DNA of 64,000 bases from CAVPWP01 sp050789285 (GTDB lineage Bacteria > Pseudomonadota > Alphaproteobacteria > Rhodobacterales > Rhodobacteraceae). Shown piece after piece: positions 33,243 to 41,557 of this stretch. The first letter of the stretch is position 1. Each line of letters starts with the position of its first letter. Location: contig NZ_JBOUVX010000002.1 in NCBI RefSeq assembly GCF_050789285.1, positions 992,001-1,056,000 of the forward strand, in the 5' to 3' direction. A program made the translations under genes and the position numbers. The notes beneath the pieces are model-generated. The model saw only the letters and a list, made by a program, of their open reading frames with translations, was not told the origin of the DNA and ran no database searches.

Positions 33243-34970
33243 ATGACCTACCGCGCTCCGGTCGATGAGTATCTGTTCCTCCTGGATGTCGTTCATCCGA
33301 TCACGCAGGTCTTCGCGCGCCCGCGCTTCGCCCATCAGGATGCCGGGATTGCCGCGCCTGTCCTGACCGAAGCCGCGCATATCGCCGAGCGCGCCTTCGC
33401 GCCCCTGCGCCGCGCCGGCGACTACGACCCCGCGCGGCTTGAGAACGGGGTCGTGCGCACGACGCGCGGCTTTGCCGAGGCCTATCACCAGTACGCCGAG
33501 GGCGGCTGGATCGGGCTTGCCGCCGATGCCGCCCATGGGGGGATGCAGCTTCCCCAGTCGCTCAACATGGCGGTGAACGAGATGCTGTCGGGCGCGAACC
33601 TGTCGCTTCAGTTGCTGCCGCTTCTCAGTCAGGGCCAGATCGAGGCCCTTGCTCACCACGCCGACGACGCGATCCGCGCGCTTTACCTGCCCAAGCTGAT
33701 CTCGGGCCGCTGGTCGGGCACGATGAACCTGACCGAGCCGCAGGCGGGCTCGGACGTCGGCGCGCTGACCACCCGGGCCGAGCCGCTGGGCGACGGCCGC
33801 TACGCGATCACCGGCCAGAAGATCTTCATCAGCTGGGCCGATGCCGATTTCCTTGAAAACACGGTGCATCTGGTTCTTGCCCGCCTGCCTGGCGCGCCGG
33901 CGGGAAGCAGGGGCATCAGCCTGTTTCTGGTCCCGAAATACCTGCCCACCCCCGAGGACAGCGCCGGTGCGCGAAACGGTCTGCGTGTCCTCGGGCTCGA
34001 GCACAAGATGGGTCTGCACGGCTCGCCCACGGCGGTGCTTGATTTCGCCGGGGCCACCGGCTGGATGGTCGGCCCCGCCAACGGCGGTCTGGCCGCGATG
34101 TTCACCATGATGAACAACGCCCGTCTCGGGGTGGGCATGCAGGGCATCGGGGTGGCCGAAGGCGCGTTCCAGCAGGCGCTCGCCTTCGCCACGCAGCGCC
34201 GGCAGGGCAGGGCGGGCGGCAGCGGGACCATCGCCGAACACGCCGACGTCCGGCGAATGCTTGCCTCGATGAAGGCCGACATCTTCGCCGCGCGCGCCAT
34301 CGCGCTGGCCTGCGCGCATGCCGGCGACATGGCCACCGACACGACCCTGGGCGAGGTCTCCGGCCACCATGCCGCCCGCGCCGCCTTTCTGACGCCGATT
34401 GCCAAGGCCTTTGGCACCGACACCGGCATCGCCGTGGCGAACGAGGCGATCCAGGTTCACGGCGGAATGGGCTTCGTCGAGGAAACCGGCGTGGCCCAGT
34501 TCCTGCGCGATGTCCGCGTGACCGCGATCTATGAAGGCACCAACGGCATCCAGGCGATGGACCTCGTCGGGCGCAAGTTCCTTGACGGCGGCGACGCCGC
34601 GTTCCGACTGATCGACGAGATCGAGGGCGGTGCCGAAGCCGCCCGCCTGGCCTTTCCGGACCTTGCCCGGTCGGTCTGGGGCGCCGCGGAAACGCTGCGC
34701 GAGGCGACCGAATGGATGGTGGCGCAAGGCGACATGAACGAGCGTCTTGCCGGCGCCCAACCCTTTTTGCGCGCCTTCGCCCGCGTGCTTGGGGCGCACT
34801 ATCACCTGCGCGCGGCCTGCACCGCCGAGGCGGGGGCAAGGCGCGCGCGCACGGCGCTTGCACGCCACTACATGGTCCGGCTTTTGCCCGAACATGCCGC
34901 GCTTCTTGACGCCGCGCGTCAGGGCAAGGCCGATCTCTTCGCGCTGGACCTGGCGGATCTGGCCGCATGA
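33243..34970 (+). CDS. Acyl-CoA dehydrogenase (DmdC-like long form)
   Basis: 575 residues from ATG 33243, with AAGGGA upstream as ribosome-binding site. The longer acyl-CoA dehydrogenase subfamily is indicated by its length and its N-terminus (APVDEYLFLLDVV), as in DmdC (3-methylmercaptopropionyl-CoA dehydrogenase). FAD-site motifs include MNLTEPQAGSDVG and KIFISWADAD; the catalytic Glu431 lies in AIYEGTNGIQAMDLVGRK. It oxidises an acyl-CoA and passes electrons to ETF, which the ETF-QO at 43318 can reoxidise. Without other dmd genes the substrate is open. Its stop overlaps the MBL hydrolase start. Confidence 0.9.
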   Translation: MTYRAPVDEYLFLLDVVHPITQVFARPRFAHQDAGIAAPVLTEAAHIAERAFAPLRRAGDYDPARLENGVVRTTRGFAEAYHQYAEGGWIGLAADAAHGGMQLPQSLNMAVNEMLSGANLSLQLLPLLSQGQIEALAHHADDAIRALYLPKLISGRWSGTMNLTEPQAGSDVGALTTRAEPLGDGRYAITGQKIFISWADADFLENTVHLVLARLPGAPAGSRGISLFLVPKYLPTPEDSAGARNGLRVLGLEHKMGLHGSPTAVLDFAGATGWMVGPANGGLAAMFTMMNNARLGVGMQGIGVAEGAFQQALAFATQRRQGRAGGSGTIAEHADVRRMLASMKADIFAARAIALACAHAGDMATDTTLGEVSGHHAARAAFLTPIAKAFGTDTGIAVANEAIQVHGGMGFVEETGVAQFLRDVRVTAIYEGTNGIQAMDLVGRKFLDGGDAAFRLIDEIEGGAEAARLAFPDLARSVWGAAETLREATEWMVAQGDMNERLAGAQPFLRAFARVLGAHYHLRAACTAEAGARRARTALARHYMVRLLPEHAALLDAARQGKADLFALDLADLAA

Positions 34971-36016
34971 CCGCACCGTCCGGCCGCCAGATCCGCTATC
35001 CCTTCGATGCGCCGCCCGCCCCGGGCGACGCGACCGAGATCGCGCCGGGCCTGTTGTGGCTGTGCCTGCCGTTCCCCGGCCCGCTTGGCCACGTCAACGT
35101 CTACGCGCTTGACGACGGCGACGGATGGACCGTGGTCGATACCGGTCTTGGGACCGAGGGGCTGCGCGACCTCTGGCGTCGGATCCTGGCCGGCCCGCTG
35201 GCCGGTCGCCCCGTGCGTCGGGTGATCGCCACCCATCACCATCCCGACCACATCGGGCTTGCCGGCTGGTTCCAGACCGACCTTGGCGCCGAACTCTGGA
35301 CGACACGCACCGCATGGCTTTACGCGCGGATGCTGACGCTTGACGACCAGGCCCGCCCCCGGCCCGAAACGCTGGCCTTCTGGCGCGGCGCGGGCATGCC
35401 AGCCGAGATGTTGACGGCGCGTGCCGCCGAACGCCCCTTCAACTTCTGCGACGTGGTGGACCCCTTGCCGCTTGGCTTCCGGCGCATCGCGGAAGGCGAC
35501 GCCATCACCGCGGGCGGGCGGACCTGGGACGTGCGGATCGGCGCGGGCCATGCCCCCGAACACGCGACACTCTGGTCGCGGGACGGAGAGATCGTGATCG
35601 GCGGCGATCAGCTTCTGCCGTCGATCTCGCCCAACCTTGGCGCCTACGCGACCGAGCCCGAAGGCGATCCGGTCGCAGAATGGCTGGACGCCTGCGAACG
35701 GTTGTCGCGCCACGCCACGCCCGCCCAGCTTGTGCTGCCGGGCCACAAGCTGCCCTTCCGCGGACTGCCCACGCGGCTGCAGCAACTGGCCGAGAACCAC
35801 GCCGGCGCGCTTGACCGGCTGCGCGGGGCCCTTTCCGAGCCACGCACCGCCGTCGACTGCTTCCAGCCGCTCTACCTGCGCGAGATCGGGGGTGGCGAGT
35901 ACGGGCTCGCCCTGGTCGAGGCGATGGCCCATGTCCTGCATCTGTGGCACCGGGGCGAGGTGCGCCGCACCCGGCGCGAGGACGGCGTCTGGCTGTGGCA
36001 ACGCGACGCCATCTAG
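34967..36016 (+). CDS. MBL-fold metallo-hydrolase
   Basis: 349 residues. The metal-binding motif THHHPDHIG gives His90, His92, Asp94 and His95; GAGHAPEH and IGGDQLLP supply the other ligands, and VLPGHK the final histidine. The fold is shared by glyoxalase II, thioesterases and lactonases. Because it overlaps the acyl-CoA dehydrogenase stop (ATGA), a thioesterase or related acyl-thioester hydrolase role is reasonable but inferred only from position. The C-terminal 90 residues form a winged-helix-like domain seen in the LACTB2-type branch. Confidence 0.88.
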   Translation: MTAPSGRQIRYPFDAPPAPGDATEIAPGLLWLCLPFPGPLGHVNVYALDDGDGWTVVDTGLGTEGLRDLWRRILAGPLAGRPVRRVIATHHHPDHIGLAGWFQTDLGAELWTTRTAWLYARMLTLDDQARPRPETLAFWRGAGMPAEMLTARAAERPFNFCDVVDPLPLGFRRIAEGDAITAGGRTWDVRIGAGHAPEHATLWSRDGEIVIGGDQLLPSISPNLGAYATEPEGDPVAEWLDACERLSRHATPAQLVLPGHKLPFRGLPTRLQQLAENHAGALDRLRGALSEPRTAVDCFQPLYLREIGGGEYGLALVEAMAHVLHLWHRGEVRRTRREDGVWLWQRDAI

Positions 36017-36020
36017 CCCC

Positions 36021-36049
36021 GTGACACCGCCGGAAAGATGCGCTATCGC
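36021..36049 (+). promoter_or_regulatory. Putative promoter GTGACA-N17-TATCGC before COX subunit IV
   Basis: GTGACA (36021-36026) and TATCGC (36044-36049) are 17 bp apart, about 30 bp before ATG 36080. A ribosome-binding site GGAGCAGGG follows. Confidence 0.45.
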
Positions 36050-36079
36050 AACCCCGAACAGACGAGCGGAGCAGGGCAC

Positions 36080-36220
36080 ATGGCCGACAAGCATTTCGAA
36101 CCGGGATCCATGGAAGTCGCCGAGCAGGAGAAGACCTTCGCGGGCTTCATGCGGTGGGTGACGAACTCCGTCATCGTGATCCTGTTCATTCTTGTCTTCC
36201 TCGCCATCTTCGCCCGCTGA
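36080..36220 (+). CDS. aa3-type cytochrome c oxidase subunit IV
   Basis: 46 residues from ATG 36080. The layout is a short polar N-terminus, the motif EKTFAGFMRWVTN and a single membrane helix (SVIVILFILVFLAIFAR). This matches the tiny fourth subunit of Paracoccus/Rhodobacter aa3 oxidase, which has the same TFAGF sequence before one helix. It stabilises or decorates the terminal oxidase and is not catalytic. The catalytic subunit genes are not in this window. It follows the MBL gene by 63 bp with its own promoter-like element. Confidence 0.85.
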   Translation: MADKHFEPGSMEVAEQEKTFAGFMRWVTNSVIVILFILVFLAIFAR

Positions 36221-36233
36221 CCCCGAGGCCGGC

Positions 36234-36872
36234 ATGAAACGCGCCGGCGCAGCCTTGGTCGCGCTATCGTTCCTCGTCCTCGCGGCCTGCGGCGGCCCGG
36301 CCGAGCCGACATGGGCGCCGGACGCGGAAGTGGCGCGCTGGTCGCGGCCGAACGACGGACCGACGCGGGTCACCGTCTTCACGGTGATCAACAACACGAA
36401 CGGCGCCGGACGCCATACCGGGCTGCTGATCGCGGGCAATGAGCGCGTCCTCTTCGACCCGGCAGGCACTTTCCGCCACCCCCATGCGCCGGAACGCAAC
36501 GATGTGCATTACGGCATCTCGGACCGGGTGCTGGCCGTCTATATCGACTATCACGCGCGCGAGACCTTCGATGTCCAGATCCAGGAGGTCGACGTCGCGC
36601 CCGAGGTTGCGCAGCGGCTGATCGCCGAGGCCGAAGCCTATGGCGCGGTGCCGAAGGCGCAATGCTCGCTTGCGATTTCGCGCCTTCTGTCGCGGACCCC
36701 CGGGTTCGAGACGGTGAAGGTCGGCTATTCGCCGAACCGCACGTCCAAGGGTGTGGCCGAGGTTCCCGGCGTGCGCACCCGGGTCGTCACCGACGACGAC
36801 GCCGACGACAACCACGGGGTGCTTCTTGTCGCCGCGAAGGAAGCTCAGGCGATGATGGCCAACGCCGAATAA
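36234..36872 (+). CDS. Hypothetical lipoprotein (212 aa)
   Basis: ATG 36234 begins a lipoprotein signal peptide, MKRAGAALVALSFLVLAAC, with the lipobox LAAC. The mature protein is soluble and contains VTVFTVINNTNGAGRHTGLLI, then GTFRHPHAPERNDVHYGI and AKAQCSLAISRLLSRTPGF-like sequence. The pattern of His and Cys residues recalls a cysteine-protease (NlpC-like) fold, but I cannot confirm it. It follows COX subunit IV by 13 bp and its end overlaps the convergent azlD by 28 bp. Confidence 0.8.
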   Translation: MKRAGAALVALSFLVLAACGGPAEPTWAPDAEVARWSRPNDGPTRVTVFTVINNTNGAGRHTGLLIAGNERVLFDPAGTFRHPHAPERNDVHYGISDRVLAVYIDYHARETFDVQIQEVDVAPEVAQRLIAEAEAYGAVPKAQCSLAISRLLSRTPGFETVKVGYSPNRTSKGVAEVPGVRTRVVTDDDADDNHGVLLVAAKEAQAMMANAE

Positions 36873-37177
36873 AGCGTGACCGCGCCTGCAACGATCGCCC
36901 AGACGGCGTTCCGCGTGACATAGCCCACCGCCAGGGTGACCAGCGCTGCCGTCATCCGCGCAGGCTCCATCGCGCCATTGGCCGCCGCCGGCCAGATCAC
37001 CAGCGGCGCGACCAGCCCCGGGATCACCGCCACGGGCGTATAGCGCAGGTGCCGCAGCACCCAGTCGGGCATCTTGCGACCGCCCAGAAGCCCAAGGAAC
37101 GACAGCCGGATCGCATAGGTGCCCACGGCCATGGCCGCCACGATAAGCCAGATCTCGGGCGTGGTTTTCGTGATCAT
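36845..37177 (-). CDS. azlD: Branched-chain amino acid exporter small subunit
   Basis: 110 residues with four hydrophobic helices and the AzlD pattern VGTYAIRLSFL, RYTPVAVIPGLVAPLVI. It pairs with AzlC to export branched-chain amino acids and analogues. Its start overlaps the azlC stop (ATGA), as usual for this pair. The end overlaps the convergent lipoprotein gene. Confidence 0.92.
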   Translation of the reverse strand: MITKTTPEIWLIVAAMAVGTYAIRLSFLGLLGGRKMPDWVLRHLRYTPVAVIPGLVAPLVIWPAAANGAMEPARMTAALVTLAVGYVTRNAVWAIVAGAVTLYSALAIIA

Positions 37178-37881
37178 GCGCGCCGCTCCATCGCTAGCTC
37201 GACCCGCGCGCCGACCATCATCGCAAGGACGCCCGCGATCAGAAGTCCAAGACCCGCCGGCACCCACGACAGCGCCAGCGCCATCACGACCGAGGTGAAG
37301 GCCGCCGCCACATGCGCAAGCGTTCGCATCATCGGCGCGACGACCGCAAGGAAGGTGATCGGCACCGCGAAATCCAGCGCGAACTCGGGCGGAATCCGCG
37401 CCCCGAACATGGCGCCGGCAAGGCTCATCCCATACCAGAAGGGTACGGTGGGGGTGGCGGTTCCAAAGAAATAGGCGACCTTTTCGGGCAGGGTCATCCC
37501 GGGCGCGCGTTCGTAGGTTCCGATCGCCACCGCATAGGTCTGATCCACGTTGAGATAGGCGATGAGGCCCCGCTTCCAGAACGGCGCGCCGCCCAGATGG
37601 GGGGCCAGGCTTGCCGAATACATCGCCATGCGCAGGTTCACCGCCAACGCCGTGGCGATCACGACGAGCGTCGGTGCATTCTCGGTCATCAGCTGGATCG
37701 CGGTCAGCTGCGAGGCCCCCGCGATCACCAGAACCGAAAATCCCATCGACTGTCCCAGCGTCAGACCGGCCTCGGTGGCGACTACGCCGAACACCAGTCC
37801 GAAGGGCGCCACGACGACGATGAAGGGGGCCGCGTCGCGAAAACCGCGCCAGAAGGCCGATCGGGGGCTGGAGGAGGACAT
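37174..37881 (-). CDS. azlC: Branched-chain amino acid exporter large subunit
   Basis: 235 residues from ATG 37881; a GTG at 37887 would add two residues. The AzlC signature is FGLVFGVVATEAGL, ASQLTAIQLM and NLRMAMYSASLAPHL. About seven membrane helices are visible. TTAGGG ends 7 bp before the ATG and could be a -10 box. The azlCD pair exports valine, leucine, isoleucine and related compounds. Confidence 0.92.
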   Translation of the reverse strand: MSSSSPRSAFWRGFRDAAPFIVVVAPFGLVFGVVATEAGLTLGQSMGFSVLVIAGASQLTAIQLMTENAPTLVVIATALAVNLRMAMYSASLAPHLGGAPFWKRGLIAYLNVDQTYAVAIGTYERAPGMTLPEKVAYFFGTATPTVPFWYGMSLAGAMFGARIPPEFALDFAVPITFLAVVAPMMRTLAHVAAAFTSVVMALALSWVPAGLGLLIAGVLAMMVGARVELAMERRA

Positions 37882-37966
37882 GGGCACGCCCTAAGCTGTT
37901 GCAGACCGCCCTTACCCGAGGCCCGACCAAGGTGCAAACGACAGACTTCGACGATCCGAGGCGCGG

Positions 37967-38572
37967 ATGAGACAGCCCTCCGGGGTCATTCTTGCCGGCG
38001 GTCTGGCCTTGCGCCTTGGAGGGGGCGACAAGGGGCTTCTGCCTCTGGATGGCCCGACGATCCTTGACCACGTGATCGACCGACTCGGTCCGCAGGTGGC
38101 GGGTTTGGCGCTGAGTGCGAACGGCGATCCGGCGCGCTTCGCGCGGCTTGGCCTGCCGGTTCTGCCCGACAGCATGCCTGGCCACCCCGGCCCGCTTGCG
38201 GGCGTGCTCGCCGGGCTTGACTGGGCGGCGGGGCGGGGGGACGAGGCCATCGTCACCGCCGCCGCCGACACCCCCTTCCTGCCCGAGGACCTGGTCCCGC
38301 GCCTCTTGCTGGCGGCCGAGACGGCGGGCGCGCCCATCGCCCTGGCCGCCACCCCGGATGGCCGCCACCCGACCTTTGGTCTTTGGCCGGTTGCGCTGCG
38401 TGACGATCTGCGCGCGGCATTGGCACAGGGCACCCGCAAGGTGACCGACTGGGCGGATCGCCACGGGGCGGCGACGGCGCTGTTCCCCGACGGGCCCTTC
38501 GACCCTTTCTTCAACGTCAACACGCCCGACGACCTGGCACGCGCCCGGGCGTTGGCGGCCGGGGGCCGATGA
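37967..38572 (+). CDS. mobA: Molybdenum cofactor guanylyltransferase
   Basis: 201 residues with the nucleotidyltransferase signature VILAGGLALRLGGGDKGLL (lysine of GGDK binds GTP phosphates) and the metal-site region AAADTPFLP. It converts Mo-molybdopterin plus GTP to the molybdopterin guanine dinucleotide cofactor used by DMSO-reductase family enzymes. It is divergent from azlC, and its stop overlaps the next gene's ATG. Confidence 0.94.
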   Translation: MRQPSGVILAGGLALRLGGGDKGLLPLDGPTILDHVIDRLGPQVAGLALSANGDPARFARLGLPVLPDSMPGHPGPLAGVLAGLDWAAGRGDEAIVTAAADTPFLPEDLVPRLLLAAETAGAPIALAATPDGRHPTFGLWPVALRDDLRAALAQGTRKVTDWADRHGAATALFPDGPFDPFFNVNTPDDLARARALAAGGR

Positions 38573-39444
38573 CGGCCTTCGACACCGTCGTGATGGTCGA
38601 CTGGTCGGCCGCCGCGCGCGCGCCGCGCCGGCCGAGGCCGGACGCCATCTTCGCCGCCGTCGCCCGCGGCGGGCAGGTCGCCCCCGCTGAATACCTTGGC
38701 CATCGCCTTGACGCCGAGGGTTGGATCGCCGCGCTGATCGACGACGAGCGCCGGGCGGGGCGGCGTCTGCTGGTGGGCTTCGACTTCCCCTTCGGCTATC
38801 CTCGCGGCTTCTCGCGGGCTCTGGTCGGCCGGTCCGATCCCTTCGTCCTGTGGGACTGGCTGGACGCGCGCATCGTCGACACGCCTGGGGCCAACAACCG
38901 CTTCGAGGTCGCGGGCGCGATCAACGCCCACTTTCCCGGCATCGGGCCCTTCTGGGGCAATGGCACGCCGCGCGAGGTGCCCCACCTTCCGCGCAAGGGC
39001 CGGGCGCGGACGACCAATCCCTTTCCCGAGCGCCGCGCCATCGAAGAGCGGCACAAGGGTGCCTTTACCCTCTGGCAGCTCTCGGGCGCGGGCGCCGTCG
39101 GATCGCAGACGGTGATGGGTCTGCCGGTCCTTGCCCGCCTGCGCCGCCGCTTTGGGACCAACCTGTCGGTCTGGCCGTTCGAGGCGCCAGACGCCGGCGT
39201 CGTTCTGGCCGAGGTCTGGCCCTCGCTTCTGGCGCCGGTCGTGGCCGCCGAACTTGCCGCGGGCGGCGGGATCAAGGACGCGCGGCAGGTCGAGGTGCTG
39301 GCCCGCGCCCTGTCGGCGTTGACCCCCGACCAGATGGCGCGGGTCATGGACGTTTCGACCGTTCACGTTGCGGCCGAGGAAGGCTGGATTCTGGGCAGCG
39401 GGCACGAGGCGCTACTGATCGGGGCGCACGCGGCCTCAAGGTAG
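38569..39444 (+). CDS. Conserved protein of unknown function coupled to mobA
   Basis: 291 residues, translationally coupled to mobA (ATGA). Visible blocks are VVMVDWSAAARAPRRP at the start, LVGFDFPFGYPRGF, NRFEVAGAINAHFPGIGPFWG, RAIEERHKGAFTLWQLSGAGAVGSQT-like sequence and VWPSLLAP. The Asp-containing first strand and FDFPFG resemble an RNase H-like (DUF429-type) fold, though I cannot name the family with confidence. It could be a cofactor-handling partner of MobA or simply an operon passenger. The end overlaps the convergent peptidase gene by 9 bp. Confidence 0.78.
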   Translation: MTAFDTVVMVDWSAAARAPRRPRPDAIFAAVARGGQVAPAEYLGHRLDAEGWIAALIDDERRAGRRLLVGFDFPFGYPRGFSRALVGRSDPFVLWDWLDARIVDTPGANNRFEVAGAINAHFPGIGPFWGNGTPREVPHLPRKGRARTTNPFPERRAIEERHKGAFTLWQLSGAGAVGSQTVMGLPVLARLRRRFGTNLSVWPFEAPDAGVVLAEVWPSLLAPVVAAELAAGGGIKDARQVEVLARALSALTPDQMARVMDVSTVHVAAEEGWILGSGHEALLIGAHAASR

Positions 39445-40041
39445 GGCGAACCGGGTCCACTGGCCGTCGGGGCGTTCGCGCAAGCGGTAGATGTAGGGAA
39501 CCGCGTCCCAGCACAGAACCTCGTCGTAATGGCTGTCGAGCACCCAGGTCCCGGTCGTAGTCTCCGCCAGCAGGATGGCGTGGGGAAAGAACTGCACCTG
39601 ATGAAAGACGATGGCGCAGGTCAGGGCGGCGCCGGGCAGGCCCGCCCCGACAAGGCGCCGGCGCTTTTCAAGCGCCAAATCCTCGCAATCGCCCGCACCG
39701 TGAACCGGAAAGCTCCACAGCTCTTCCCGGCCTATGCTGTCCCAGTCGGGAACCAGCGCCACCTCGGCGTTCACCGCGCGGTTGACTCCGTCGAGCAGCC
39801 ACCCGATCGCCCCCGTCCATTCGATCAGCGGCGCCCCCGCAAGCGCGCAGGCCTCTGCCTCGCGGGCGCAGAACTCGACATACTGGCTTGGCGGAGCCTC
39901 GACGCGCGCCACGGGCAGGTCCATCCGCGCGCAGAGTGGCAGGTCGGCGGCCGTCCCTGGCGCGGCCGCCAGAGCGGCGGCAGCGACAAGGCGGACAAGA
40001 CGTGCGGGAATGTCGGACGGAAGACCCGGGCCTACTGGCAA
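39436..40041 (-). CDS. Transglutaminase-like cysteine peptidase (BTLCP), TTG start
   Basis: No ATG or GTG fits before the signal-like segment; TTG 40041 with GAGG four bases upstream gives 201 residues beginning PVGPGLPSDIPARLVRLVAAAALAAAPGTA, a plausible signal peptide. The catalytic triad is visible: Cys in GAGDCEDLALEKRR, His in QFFPHAILLAE and Asp in WVLDSHYD. The BTLCP family is periplasmic and often works with LapD/adhesin or surface-protein systems. It overlaps the previous lipoprotein gene by 10 bp, suggesting coupling. The start choice is less certain than the gene. Confidence 0.8.
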   Translation of the reverse strand: MPVGPGLPSDIPARLVRLVAAAALAAAPGTAADLPLCARMDLPVARVEAPPSQYVEFCAREAEACALAGAPLIEWTGAIGWLLDGVNRAVNAEVALVPDWDSIGREELWSFPVHGAGDCEDLALEKRRRLVGAGLPGAALTCAIVFHQVQFFPHAILLAETTTGTWVLDSHYDEVLCWDAVPYIYRLRERPDGQWTRFALP

Positions 40042-40310
40042 GGTGCCTCGAAATAAGTGCCGTCGCCGCGGGCATAGGCGCACATGCCGGTTTGGGTGTT
40101 CTGCGCCACGACGGTGCCGGCGGCGGCGCCGGCCAGCGCCGCGATCAGCCGCCAGTTGTTGTCGGCGTCAAGCGCCTCGGCCGTGATCAGCCCCGCCGCC
40201 GCGCCGCCCGTAACTCCGACGACCGTGCGTTGTTCGGGGGTCAAATTCTCGCAGCCCTGCAGGACAAGCAGGCCTGCCGCGGCAAGAGCCGCCGTGATCA
40301 GGTGTTTCAT
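40032..40310 (-). CDS. Glycine-zipper lipoprotein (92 aa)
   Basis: ATG 40310 is preceded by AAAGGAG, a strong ribosome-binding site. The signal peptide MKHLITAALAAAGLLVLQGC ends in a lipobox cysteine. A glycine-zipper segment follows (VVGVTGGAAAGLITAEAL and LAGAAAGTVVAQ), then a short tail ending EAPCQ. Such proteins resemble the SlyB/OsmB group of outer-membrane lipoproteins. A second, related gene lies at 53944 and also ends in CQ. The stop lies inside the start region of the peptidase gene. Confidence 0.85.
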   Translation of the reverse strand: MKHLITAALAAAGLLVLQGCENLTPEQRTVVGVTGGAAAGLITAEALDADNNWRLIAALAGAAAGTVVAQNTQTGMCAYARGDGTYFEAPCQ

Positions 40311-40623
40311 GTCGGACTCCTTTGCCGGTCTTCGGTGGCGATCGGACGCCGCGCGCATGTCCATGCGACGCCGCCGATCGGGTTCCCTTGGCTAGACCCT
40401 GCCCGGCGCGCGTCGCATTGACGCCGCGCAACGCGGCGTGCAGGGAAGTCAGTGGGCGCTCCAGACGGACGGACAGGACCGGCGAAGGAATGCTCCGGAG
40501 AACAAGCATCGCTCATCCGGAAGACCGGGTGCCCTTCTTGCGGGGTGTATCCGGCATTCGCGGGCCGGGCGTCGAAGCCGGGCCAGATGGCCGACCGACC
40601 GGCAGGCCAGCGCCTCCCCTGTT
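40311..40623. other. Gap between chaC and the glycine-zipper lipoprotein gene
   Basis: 313 bp with no convincing gene on either strand. It contains the lipoprotein ribosome-binding site at its left end and a hairpin, ACGCCGCG (40421-40428) and CGCGGCGT (40432-40439), with a CAA loop. The hairpin is about 185 nt past the chaC stop and may be a terminator or an isolated palindrome. Confidence 0.5.
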
Positions 40624-41319
40624 TCAGATCAGCCCGATGCGCTGGGCGACGAGTTCCTGGAGGCGCCATAAACCCGGATCGTGGATGCCGCGGCTCTCAA
40701 GCTGCGTGACGGTGTTCAAAAGGTATTCGGCACCTGTGCCCAGATGCCCGCAGCTCTTGGCAAGTACGTCGGCAACCTCTTCCGGCATCAGGTTCGCCGC
40801 GTAGAGCGGCGATTCCCGGTTCATTACGAACGTCAGCGCCGGCACCCTTCCAGTTCCGGTTTCGACCGTCAGCCAAAGCGGAGTGTTCGTGTTGGGCTTG
40901 ACCGTGAATTCGCGCCGGAAGAGTCGGTTGAACTGGGCCTCAAGATCTTCGGCGGGCAACTCGAGCAAAACGCCCCGGCATTCCCCGCCCTCGTCAAGCG
41001 ACATCATCAGCCCAGGAAACTCCGGCGACCCGCGAAATCGCAATTGCCGAAGACAGAACGAACTGTGCCAGCCGCGAAGAACGCCGATCCGTTCGCCAAC
41101 GTGATCGATCTCGGGCCTCCAGATCAGCGACCCATAGACAAATAGATGGGTTGGCCGGTCAGGCGCCGGGTGCGCCGCGAGAATACGTGCAACCCAGTCC
41201 GCATAGTCTTCGTCGGTCTGAACCTGCTGTCCCGGCGGTGGCCCTTGGTCTTCGATATCCCGGTGAACCAACTTGATGTGGGCAGCAGTCAGAGACGGTG
41301 TGCGATGGCCACGGTCCAT
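40624..41319 (-). CDS. chaC: Glutathione-specific gamma-glutamylcyclotransferase (ChaC family)
   Basis: 231 residues. The substrate-binding loop LFVYGSLIWRPE is diagnostic, followed by RGWHSSFCLRQLRFRGS, the conserved acidic block SLDEGGECRGVLLEL, and FVMNRESPLYA. The enzyme cleaves glutathione to 5-oxoproline and Cys-Gly, so it counteracts gshA in the same window. The gene and its 240-bp upstream region look lower in GC and less biased in codon use than their neighbours, suggesting a separate history. Confidence 0.92.
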   Translation of the reverse strand: MDRGHRTPSLTAAHIKLVHRDIEDQGPPPGQQVQTDEDYADWVARILAAHPAPDRPTHLFVYGSLIWRPEIDHVGERIGVLRGWHSSFCLRQLRFRGSPEFPGLMMSLDEGGECRGVLLELPAEDLEAQFNRLFRREFTVKPNTNTPLWLTVETGTGRVPALTFVMNRESPLYAANLMPEEVADVLAKSCGHLGTGAEYLLNTVTQLESRGIHDPGLWRLQELVAQRIGLI

Positions 41320-41557
41320 GAGACTATCCCCAATTCAGGCGAGATCTTGCACCCAACCACAACGGGACACAATGCCATCAATCCCTTGGTCGCTGAAGCC
41401 ACGGCGCCGCCGCCAAGGCAGCTTCGCAGTACGGATGTTCCGTTTGCTTGGCGCCGCTGTCCGTCACTTACAGCATTTGGACGCAGCGCCTTGCGCGGTG
41501 ACCTGCAGAAAAAAAGACTTTGTCCTGCCGCCCACGGATCGTTGCGCCCCCTCGCCC
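41320..41557. other. Upstream region of chaC, lower GC
   Basis: 238 bp without a supported gene. It carries mixed-composition sequence (for example TTGTGGTTGGGTGCAAGA read on the minus strand) and an A7 tract at about 41509-41515 that, on the minus strand, is a T-run after a weak stem (AGGAC-AAA-GTCTT). That could terminate the upstream minus-strand gene (41558). The open frame on the minus strand here has no recognisable protein features. Confidence 0.45.

Noticed and set aside
40421..40439. Hairpin as chaC terminator
   Set aside because: It lies about 185 nt beyond the chaC stop and lacks a T-tract, so it is only noted as a palindrome.
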